Below, piece by piece: positions 23,636 through 33,741 of a stretch of DNA of 64,000 nt. The position numbers and the translations under genes were made by a program. The DNA comes from Prillingera fragicola (Eukaryota > Basidiomycota > Tremellomycetes > Trichosporonales > Trichosporonaceae). The notes under the pieces were generated by a model. It saw nothing but the letters and a program-made list of their open reading frames with translations. It did no database searches and was not told the origin of the DNA. Location: the NCBI GenBank assembly GCA_002335605.1, contig BEDY01000007.1:620001-684000 (forward strand), in the 5' to 3' direction. The number at the start of each line of letters is the position of its first letter. Position 1 is the stretch's first letter.

Positions 23636-25465
23636 ATGGCCAAGCCATTCAGTGAAACTAGTAAGCAACTACCACCCAACCCAAGCTAACATCAGCTCAA
23701 CCCACCACCCTGCAAGCCGGCGCACACGGCAGCCTCCGCGGCCTGGCCTTTGTAGCCGACGACGGACACGTAAAGGCCCGCCGCTTCTGTGCGGTCCCGT
23801 ACGCCAAACCCCCAGTGGGCGACTTGCGCTGGCGCAAACCTGTACCCCTCCCTGCGGACGCGGACTGGAGTGGGGTCGACGGTACCGACTTTGGTGGTCT
23901 GGCTGCTCAGCCCGAGTATGCCATCAAAAAGTACGCTGCTCGGGTGCCGGAGATGGAGCTGACAGGGAAGCGACGCGGGCGAGTCGCTGCCGCTCAACGT
24001 CCCCGGGGCGAGGCTCTCGGAGGACTGCCTGACTTGCAACATCTGGACGCCGGCCGCCGACGTGCCCGTGCCATCTGGAGGGTTTCCTGTGCTGATGTAC
24101 ATCCACGGCGGATGGCTGCAGATTGGCTCACCTGGGTTCAAGGAGGGGCAGAATCCTACCGAGCTTATTGACGAGGTCGTCAAGTGTGTGGTGGTCATGC
24201 CGGCGTATCGGCTGAATGTGTTTGGGTTTCTCGCTGGCAAGGAGCTTGAGGAGGTGAGTGCGCCAAGGGGCGAGCGCTGACAGTGTAGGAGAACAGCGAT
24301 GGGACGTCTGGTAACTTTGGATTCTGGGAGTGAGTTTCCGCGTATGGCTGTGCTGACTTTAGCCAACGCCTGGCAATTGAATGGGTGGCGGCCAACATCC
24401 ACCACTTTAGCGGCGACCCCTCGAACATTACTGTCTCGGGCCTGTCGGCCGGGTCATACAGCACTGAGATCCAGCTGGCGTACGAGCTCAACAACCCAAA
24501 GGTGCCACAGCACATCCGGCGTGTCATGATGTACTCGAATGCCCTCCCCGCCCAGCCCAAGGACGTCACCCAGAGCCAAGCAGGCTTTGACGGTTTGTGT
24601 GAAGCGTTCAAAATCGACACCAGTCTCAGCTCGGAAGCCAAAATGACCGCCCTGCGCAACCTCGACATGCAGCAAGTGACCGACATGCTCATGAAGCTCA
24701 AGATCCACACCTTCCGCGCCGTAACCGACGGAGCCTTTGTCTCTCGTACAATGTACGCCGACATTCTCAGCGGTGACTTTGCCAAACGCGCAGCCGCGCG
24801 CGGCGTGAGCTTTATCATTGGCGAGACCATGGCCGAAGAGTACTTGTACGGGGCGACCAACCCGCCGTCGTCGCTAGCCGACCTGTCCCGCCAGCTGCAA
24901 AACTACTACGCGGACGACGTGGTAGACAAGCTGGTTTCCCAGTTTGAGCTCCCGCCCGCGGCCGAGTTTGACAGCGCCGACGCTGCGCCGCTGCGGAAAA
25001 AGACGCTCGGGCTCGTGGTCGCGCATGGGCAGGTCTATGTCCCCACGCGGGCGTTGGTCAAGACGCTGCTCGAGGGCGGCGTGCCCAAGGAGCGTGTGCT
25101 GCGGTACCGCGTTGCGTGGCGGCCCGAGGCGACCAAGGTGGGGTCAATCTACCCGTAAGTCGTAGGCAACAGTGGTGGAGGCTGACGACACAAGTGACCA
25201 AGTCTCGCATGCGGACGACAACTGGGCGTGGTTCTACAACTCACGCAGCGGCTGGACAGACTCGGACACGGCAGTAAACAAAGAGTGGCTCGCGCCTGTC
25301 GTGGCCTTCCTAGCCGGCGACGAGGCAGCTGCAGCGCAGGGGTGGTATGCTGGCGAAGCACCTAGTGACGGCCGCCGCATGCGCGAGGTGCGCGACGGGC
25401 GTATCGCGGTGGTGGACGATGAACGGTGGGAACGGTGCATGGCTATTGCCAAGGCTATCGAGTAG
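23636..25465 (+). CDS. Type-B carboxylesterase/lipase
   Basis: Six exons: 23636-23660, 23696-23930, 23971-24253, 24289-24329, 24363-25154 and 25195-25465; 548 aa. Landmarks of the carboxylesterase type-B family (alpha/beta hydrolase) appear in order: FCAVPYAKPPVGDLRWRKP, SEDCLTCNIWTP, the oxyanion loop YIHGGW, NVFGFL, GNFGFWDQRLAIEWV and the nucleophile elbow GLSAG. In most relatives the elbow is GESAG; here Leu replaces Glu. The C-terminal segment SHADDNWAWFYN carries a candidate catalytic His. No signal peptide is visible, so it is probably intracellular. The intron 23931-23970 is needed to stay in frame: it uses GTACGC, a GCTGAC branch and AAG. Substrate cannot be inferred. Confidence 0.85.
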
Positions 25466-26529
25466 GCTTTGGGGGGCTGTATTTGGAACATGGGATGCAG
25501 TGGGAATGCAAGCTGGTCTTGGCCTGCCTGTTAAACTTGCCACATGAAAGAGAAACTCAGCACATCTGACTGTCGGGCGCCGCTGATAACAGCTGATATC
25601 CTGATCATGACACTGGGCCCCGACATTTGGGAATTCGGGCCATGCTACGCGAAAGAAAGCGAAAGAATAGCGCTCACGCCTGCAAAGTGGGCAGACGAGG
25701 GCATTGTTGACAGACCCACAAACGGCGGAGCGAGATGTGGGGCCACTTCCAGATCGTCCAGATTCCAGACTGATGTATTCCAACCTCGGACTGGGTCGTT
25801 TGCCCGATTCCTTGATCCTCCGATTGTTCCAGCTGCTTGTCCAATCGCAGCTGTCGCAGAGGGTCAAGAGGTGAGCAGCTGATCATCCACTTTGCGGCAA
25901 CAGGTGAAGACGAACACCTGGTGGTGGTCGGACTTGCCCGACAAAGTGGACAAAGTGGGCTTGCCGAACACCGAGTCATCAAACGGCAAGCTCCGGCGAC
26001 AGGATGTTGCTGTTGCATTCTTCCAGGCAAGGCAGGCAGGCTGCCAACGCCAAGACATGCTCCTCCCCTGGGCCTGGCTGGCCCAGGTGTGAGTGATGCC
26101 TCCGATGCGAGGCTCCGCTTGCCCGCCGACCTGGGGCCCACTGTGATCGACATCTGCCACCTTGCTCCATCGGCGTCCTCCTACCAGGAACGGTCCAGCA
26201 GCGTCGCATGGGGGGTCCATTCGTTATCGCTAGGCCAGAGATTCGTTTTGATGCTGCTGTACGGGATATACAGTGAGCAGGAGGGTGGGGTGGACCTCTC
26301 GGTGACCTGATGACCCGAGAGCCACCACGAATACCGCGCAAGATTGACCCGGCAACAAGAGTTCTTTGCCCATGGTCAGCAGTGTATATAACAGCTCGAC
26401 AACAAGAAGGCCAAGAGTTGTCAGACACCAGCTCCTTACAACTGCAGCTCCACTCCATACTCAACCGGCTCAGCCCACTACTCGCCACTCGCCAAGCTAC
26501 CCCCAAGCCAAACCACAACCTCAACCACC
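25466..26529. other. Intergenic stretch with TauD-gene promoter
   Basis: About 1 kb without a supportable gene. TATATAA at 26385-26391 lies 145 bp upstream of the dioxygenase start codon, followed by an A/C-rich leader. Confidence 0.45.
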
Positions 26530-27728
26530 ATGGCCCCCATCGCCGTCGACGCCAACGCGCCCACCCCCGTCATGGCCAACATTGCAGCCATCAAGGCCGC
26601 AGCCGCCGACAAGACTGCCGAGCCAGTCGACTTGCGCCAGTTCTCCCACTTTGACCTGACCCCCGTGATCGGCACCGAGTTCCGCCTCGAGCACACCGCC
26701 AAGGCCACGGACGGCAAGCCCGTGCTCCCCTTCCGCGACATTCTCGACGACAAGGAGAAGCTCCGCGCCCTCGGCCGTCTTGTTTCTGAGCGCGGAGTCG
26801 TCTTCTTCCGCGGCGCCACCATCTCCACCAAGGAGCAGACCGAGCTCGTCAACGCCCTCGGTGTCCTTGGCGGCAAGCCCGAGACCTCTGGCCTGCACAT
26901 CAACCCATGCACTGCCCCTGGCCAGAAGGAGGGCGACGAGGTGGCGCGTATCTCGAACCACTACGTGTTTGGCCAAAAGTTTAAGCGCGACCAGAGCAAG
27001 ATTCTCATGCGCCGTATCGGCAAGCTCTCATGGGTGAGTAACTCGGTGTGCCGCGGCGCGCCTCTTTGTCGGCATTGAAGCACGAGCTGACATCCCAGCA
27101 CTCGGACGTCACCTACGAGAACATTCCCGCCGACTATGCCTGTCTCCAGATCCGCCAGGCCCCCGAGGTTGGCGGCGACACCCTCTGGGCTTCGGCTTAC
27201 GAGGCCTACGACCGCCTCTCCCCCGCGATGCGCAAGTATCTCGAGGGCCTGACTGCCCTCCACAAGGGTCTTGGATTCATCCAGCTGGCCAAAAAGTTCA
27301 ACATTGGCGAGTTCCGCGAGAACCGTGGCTCGCCCGAGAACGTCGGACAGGAGCTCGAGGCCGTCCACCCCGTCGTGCGCACCAACCCCATTACGGGGTG
27401 GAAGGGCCTGTTTGTCAACCGCGAGTTCACCCAGAGCATTGTCGAGCTCACGCCGGGCGAGAGCGACAACCTGCTCGAGTTCCTGTTCGACCACGTCTCG
27501 GACAACCACGACTGCCAGGTCCGGTTCCGCTGGGAGCCCAACTCGGTCGCCATCTGGGACAACAGGTGCACCTTCCACAACGCTACCTTTGACCTCGACG
27601 ACGGCGTGCGCGAGGGCACCCGCGGCATGTCCCTGGGTGAGAGGCCCTACCTCGACCCCAACTCGCTTACCCGCCGCGAGGCCCTGGAGAAGAAGAGGCA
27701 GGAGGCCGAGGCCGCTGCTGCCCAGTAG
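26530..27728 (+). CDS. TauD/TfdA-family Fe(II)/2-oxoglutarate dioxygenase
   Basis: Two exons, 26530-27033 and 27099-27728 (65-nt intron), 377 aa. The family architecture is clear: RLVSERGVVFFRGATIS, a metal-binding HxD at the start of exon 2 (WHSDVTYENIPADYACLQI), GGDTLWASAYEAYDRLSP, VRTNPITGWKGLFVN and the distal His and Arg region (IWDNRCTFHNATFD, then RGMSLGERPYLDP). Such enzymes couple 2-oxoglutarate decarboxylation to hydroxylation. Fungal relatives include sulfonate dioxygenase (yeast Jlp1) and xanthine dioxygenase, and the sequence alone does not decide between them. No targeting signal is seen. Confidence 0.88.
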
Positions 27729-27910
27729 AGGTCGGTTCAGCTTCAGTGTGGAGATGGTGAGGATCAGAAGTATACAGTTTCGGTTTCGGTTTGATAGGGT
27801 GTCGTGGGATTGAGTGTAGAGTGTTCAAAATGCACAGATGTCGTCTCCACCTGCTCTGCAACTCGTCTTTGGTGCAAAAAGGACTCTTCTCGATAGAGGA
27901 GCGAGCAAAA

Positions 27911-28034
27911 CGACTGTGGCTGGGTTCGAACCAACGCGACAAATGTCAATAGATGCAGGAGGGTCGATCACTCGAGTATCTCTCTCGGGTGGTCTCTTTC
28001 AAGTCTATCGCCTTAACCACTCGGCCACACAGCC
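27911..28034 (-). tRNA. tRNA-Ser (anticodon UGA) with intron
   Basis: On the minus strand the acceptor stem GGCTGTG pairs with CACAGTC (one G-T) and is followed by discriminator G. The D-arm is GCCGAGTGGTTAAGGC. The anticodon arm ATAGA-CTTGAA is interrupted by an intron of about 40 nt and closed by TCTAT. A long variable arm (GACATTTGTC) and the T-arm GTTGG-TTCGAAC-CCAGC complete it. The long variable arm, discriminator G and TGA anticodon identify a serine tRNA reading UCA. The 124-bp gene sits 180 bp after the TauD-like gene. Confidence 0.9.
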
Positions 28035-29024
28035 TTTGCACGCTCGCTTCTGTTGGTGTGGGGGTAGCCTCTCGACGTTGCCGGCAGTGTTGAGCGTGTA
28101 TGTCAAGACGGGGCAAGATGCGGCGCCATTGTAGGTGCCACTTGGGGGCTGTTGAACTCGAAGAGGTGTGCCCCGCACCTGACGGCGCTCTTGCCACCAG
28201 CTTATCAATCTACATTCCGTCAACATTCATGTCCGGTACAGCAGTATGCGCTCAATCCGCTCGCCCACGCACGCATTGTAATCATCAGTTTATCCATTAC
28301 TCGCAATGTTCGGTCACCAGTCGGCCATCATACCGGCCGCCCACATCGGCGATCTTTAGCTTGATCGGCCACTGCGACAAGCTGCGTGGTGCATCTCTCA
28401 CCGAGGCTGCAGCGTCCATACCGGGCTCCCGTTAGTCATCGCTAGCCCGAGGTGGTTCCAGAGCATGCCCGCACAGTACGGTTGTCAGAGTACCCGCAAG
28501 ACGAGCTTTCCGCGCTCGCACCTACGCAAACAGGTCGCACCTGTCTCACCAAGCCATGTGGAGGCAATTCCACTTGCTAGAAACACGGTCAACTGAGCCC
28601 GTCTTAGCTGCAGCCGGTACTGTGCAGCTGGGCAAGGCCTATGCGTTCTGCTGTTCTTTTGCAGCGCAAAGATGCACCAGTATGCCAGTCAGAGTGCAAG
28701 AAGACAGTCTCTCCGTAATATGCGGCTCACCGGGGACCGCTGACACAAACAACGGCTGGAAAGAGGCCGAGAAATCACGTGAACGGGAGTATTTACACGT
28801 GATAGTAGCGTGTATTCCACGTGAAATGCAGGATTAATTGTATTAAATAATGATAAAATAATAAAAGATGGACACGTTCGACGTCACTGCCGGCTGCGAC
28901 GGATACCCGGCGCGATGGACGTGTCGACGATAAATGTAGTATCAATCAGCAATCATCTGTAGCTCGACTTTACAACATCTCTCACTCGCTCTCACTTCCA
29001 CGCTCACTCTCTCACCCACTCACA
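28035..29024. other. Intergenic stretch upstream of thiolase
   Basis: About 1 kb without a supportable gene. The proximal part holds a triple CACGTG cluster (28776-28823), an A/T-rich patch around 28830-28870 and a CT-rich leader before the ATG at 29025. Confidence 0.5.
28776..28823 (+). promoter_or_regulatory. Cluster of three CACGTG E-boxes
   Basis: CACGTG occurs at 28776-28781, 28796-28801 and 28818-28823, i.e. at 20- and 22-bp spacing (about two helical turns), 200-250 bp upstream of the thiolase start codon. Each is followed by A (CACGTGA). CACGTG is the classic palindromic site of bHLH factors (Cbf1/Pho4/Tye7 type in fungi). Binding here is inferred. Confidence 0.5.
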
Positions 29025-30455
29025 ATGTCTGGCGCACTCTCATCCATCACCTCAGCCCTCCCCTCGCTCGGCAAGGCTCGGCTCATGATCAACTCGGCAG
29101 ACGACGTGGTCGTCGTGGCCACCTGCCGTACTGCTATTACCAAGGTAAGCTGCATACAGCCAAACCAAGAGCAAGACCTAACATGTATACAGGTCAAGAA
29201 GGGTGGCTTCAAGGACACCTGCCCCGAGGAGATGCTCAAGGCCGTCCTCGCCGAGGTCCTCAAGCGCGGCAAGTGCGACCCCGCAGCTGTCGGGTGAGTG
29301 GCCAGGACAAGGAACGTGCGAGAACGTGTAAACTGACGCGTTTTTCTTTCAGTGAGGTCGTCGTCGGCAACGTCCTTCCTCCCGGCGGCGGTGCCACTGT
29401 CGCCCGCATGGCTCAGCTCGCTGCTGGCATGCCCTACACGTAAGTTGCTCCACGGCGTGACGCGTTAAGCGTTACGTGGGAAGGCCGATGTGCGAAAAAC
29501 ATCTTCTGACGATCTCAGCGTCCCCCTCTCCACCCTTAACCGCCAGTGCTCTTCTGGTCTCCAGGCCGTTATCAACATTGCCAACACGATCAAGGCCGGC
29601 GACATTGACATTGGTATCGGAGCTGGTGTCGAGTCCATGACCGCTGGCTGGACCACCATGGGCATGCCGGACCAGATGTCGGACGACGTCATGTCCAACC
29701 CCATTTCGGCCGACTGCCTCACCCCCATGGGCATCACCTCGGAGAACGTTGCTGCCGAGTGGAAGATTTCGCGCGACCGCCAGGACGAATTCGCCGCCAA
29801 CTCGTTTGCCAAGGCTGTCGAGGCCCAGAAGGCTGGCAAGTTCAAGGACGAGATTGTCCCCGTCAAGGTCAAGTTTACCGACCCCAAGACCAACGAGGAG
29901 TCGGAGATCATTGTCGACCGCGACGACGGCATCCGTGAGGGCGTCACCAAGGAGTCGCTCGGCAAGCTCAAGCCTGCGTTCAAGAAGGACGGCGCCACCC
30001 ACGCCGGCAACTCGTCGCAGGTCTCAGACGGTGCCGCTGCCGTGCTCCTTGCCCGTCGCTCGGTCGCCCAGAAGCTCGGCCTCCCCATCCTCGGCAAGTA
30101 CGTCACCTCGGCCATCGTCGGCGTCCCTCCCAAGATCATGGGTGTCGGACCCGCCTTTGCCATCCCCGCCGCCCTCAAGAAGGCTGGTCTGTCCGTCGAC
30201 GACGTCGACCTCTACGAGATCAACGAGGCCTTTGCCTCGCAGGCCATCATGTCGATCGACCAGCTCAAGATTGACTACGCCAAGGTCAACCCCAACGGCG
30301 GTGCCATCGCGTTCGGCCACCCCCTCGGCGCCACCGGTGCCCGCCAGCTCGCGACCGCCTTCGCCGAGGCCAAGCGCTCCGGAGCCAAGGTTATCGTCAC
30401 CTCGATGTGTATCGGTACCGGAATGGGCGCCGCTGCCGTCTTTGTTGCCGAGTAA
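29025..30455 (+). CDS. 3-ketoacyl-CoA thiolase (acetyl-CoA C-acyltransferase)
   Basis: Four exons: 29025-29144, 29193-29293, 29353-29439 and 29519-30455, 414 aa. Thiolase signatures are present: VVVVATCRTAITK, active-site Cys113 in NRQCSSGLQA, GAGVESMT, CLTPMGITSENVA, INEAFASQA, NPNGGAIAFGHPLGATGAR and the second catalytic Cys in SMCIGTGMG. The closest family is the peroxisomal POT1/ACAA1 type that cleaves 3-ketoacyl-CoA at the end of beta-oxidation. The N terminus does not show a recognisable PTS2 nonapeptide, and the C terminus (VFVAE) is not a PTS1. Mitochondrial, cytosolic or piggy-back peroxisomal localisation therefore remains open. Expression may respond to the upstream E-box cluster. 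Confidence 0.93.
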
Positions 30456-30981
30456 TTGCTCCTCGGTTTGGACCTAGTTGGGATTCTTGCACGCTTCTTC
30501 GACACGCATGATGAGCAGAATGGCAGAGGCATAAATGGTTTAGACTGCCGGATTGCTATGAGCCTGCTTTTGTAATGACACCAAAATGTATTGTGTATAT
30601 GCGACTCTAGCGCCGTGGACATTATTTATCAATTAATTATAATATTTATTTCTGGCTGCTGGGCAGCAGCACTGCCAGAGTTATTGGTGTATCCGTTTAG
30701 ACTGCTAGCACAGAAGGATAAAGACATAAGTTAAATTCTTGGGACCAGGTATGTTGGAGCTGCCATTGGAGTACAGCACCAAAATGTACGTGTTGAGCGC
30801 AAGGTGCCACAATCAATGTCAACCCTTCTCGCACCTCGCACTCATTGAACCCTGTCCAGCCCACCCCACCCAATGAGCACAAACAGACCAGCATTAATCA
30901 ACTACCAACTCAAAGCAACAGCTCAAGCCCGCAGCCGCCATTCATAACTCGAGCGGCAAAACCGAAAACAACAACATCAAC
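30456..30981. other. A/T-rich intergenic stretch
   Basis: 3' flank of the thiolase gene. The part around 30600-30660 is markedly A/T-rich (ATTTATCAATTAATTATAAT), unlike the rest of the window, and may hold the polyadenylation signals. No gene seen. Confidence 0.5.
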
Positions 30982-31069
30982 TACCCTATGGCTCAGTTGG
31001 TTAGCGCGTGGAGCTGTTACTAACACTGCAACAACTCCGAGGTCCACGGTTCGAGCCCGTGTGGGGTAG
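30982..31069 (+). tRNA. tRNA-Asn (anticodon GUU) with 14-nt intron
   Basis: Acceptor stem TACCCTA pairs with TGGGGTA (one T-G); discriminator G is base 31069. The D-arm is GCTCAGTTGGTTAGCGC, with one T-C mismatch in the stem. The anticodon stem TGGAG/CTCCG encloses the loop C-U-GUU-A plus A, split after position 37 by a 14-nt intron. The T-arm is CACGG-TTCGAGC-CCGTG. The anticodon GUU gives asparagine. Confidence 0.85.
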
Positions 31070-31979
31070 CATGAGAGCGTGTAGCTTGTCTTTTTGTTGC
31101 TGGCGTCGATGCAGATGGCGACGAGGTCGTTGCGGCTGATTGGGAGGATGGGAGGGATTGATCACAGGGTTAGCCTCTGCTTGAATGGTGAAATCGGTGA
31201 CAGAAGCTTGCTACTGACTGCACCAACATAACCCTATATTCAAACCTGAGGCGTGCTTGTATCGCCAAGGGAGAGTCGTGGGTGATCAAGAGCTGTGGCC
31301 ATTACGACTAGGCGAGGCGGAGGATACCGCGGTGAACGCGCGAAGCTAAGCACGGATTTCGACGGAACTTTGTCTGGCACACACTGAACTACGTGTGGTC
31401 AATAATCTGGACTCTGCCTGTCACAGCGTCTCCACAGAAGGGAGCAGTGCATGATGAACTCGTAAATCTAGCCTCAAAAGTACGACGTGTGGCTGAGCAA
31501 AGCCAACCTACTCACTCAGGAACAGCGTGTCTGTGCCCCCACGTGATTTAATTTATCTGCACCCTCCCCTTTTCCCGATCCGAGACACACACACACACTG
31601 CGCCCCTTTACCTCCACTCGGGAGTGACCGGCGTTTCGGAGTTTGTCCCAGAGGCACCTCTTTCTCAGAATCGTCATTTGCAGCTGGGCATGCATCCGAG
31701 AGGCAGAGAGCAGGCTGGCTGGACGGCTGGAGGCAGCAGGAGAGGGGGGAGACGGACAGGCGTAGAGGGAGAACAGCCAGGACCAGCCCAGCCAGCCAGC
31801 TGCAGTCAGCCAGCTGCAGTCAGCCAGCCAGCGGCAGCGACAGCCGGCAACATCTTGAACTTCGCAATTCAAACATCTTGAATCCCATCTCCACACCTCT
31901 CTACCCTCCCCTCCCCTACTTTAAAAACAAAACCCATCAGTAAGTTCTACGCGTGCACACAGTCCCTAACACTGCAGCC
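31070..31979. other. Intergenic stretch: 5S-like relic, 14-nt tandem repeat, ADK1 promoter
   Basis: It contains the 5S rRNA-like fragment described separately. It also has a CACGTGA element at 31540-31546 and a 14-nt direct repeat (AGCCAGCTGCAGTC, about 2.5 copies) around 31794-31829, in what is probably the ADK1 leader. The last 80 bp are C/T-rich. No protein gene was supported. Confidence 0.45.
31294..31355 (+). pseudogene. Possible 5S rRNA relic (5' half)
   Basis: The segment starts GTGGCCATTACGACTAGGCG and reaches GAACGCGCGAAGCTAAGCAC. GGCCAT near the 5' end and GAAGCTAAGC (box A of the 5S internal promoter) about 45 nt later reproduce the order seen in fungal 5S rRNA. The 3' half (the usual TTAGTAC and GGGTGACC-type blocks) cannot be found after it, so it would be a truncated or decayed copy. 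Confidence 0.3.
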
Positions 31980-33161
<1,182 letters not shown>

Positions 33162-33741
33162 TGCATCTAGGCGTTAGCGGGCGGATATCTTGCCGCCAGG
33201 GGGTGATAGTAGCAGATGCATAGCATAGGAAGCTAGCGCACGAGCTTTGAAACCAGCATTGCCGAAGCCATTGCTCACAGCCAGCCCACCTCCCACGACC
33301 TCGGCACCACTGACACACCTCACCTCTCGTCACCGTACCCCCCACCTCAGCCCCACAGAGCCCCTCCATTCCCCATCCCCATGCACGCAAACAGCCAAGA
33401 ACAAGAGTAGGCAAAAGAGTCTGTCCGAAATGACCGATGAACCCGGCAAAGCCGGTTTGACCCGGCATCCACCGCGTGCCTGGCTACCGGCTCGATGTCG
33501 TGCCGAACGAGGAGGAAGTTGATAGCTAGGCATGGATTGGGCACGACCTGGGCTTGCGCTGGTGATGCATGTGCTGGTGATGACGGCGATGTGGCCGAGG
33601 TGGATACTTGGGTCTGCGTCTGCCTGGAGGCGCGTCTCAGTCAGCTCATCGCTCGCCCAACAACCACGCCTCTTCCTATGCACACCACCACGCTCCGTAG
33701 CGCTCCAGAGAATGAATGAAACCCATGCATGCACCCCAATG
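33162..33741. other. Intergenic stretch
   Basis: Convergent 3' flanks of ADK1 and the NOL8-like gene; no feature recognised. Confidence 0.4.

Noticed and set aside
23931..23970. Frameshift in the carboxylesterase gene
   Set aside because: The apparent change of frame is explained by a 40-nt intron with donor, branch point and acceptor.
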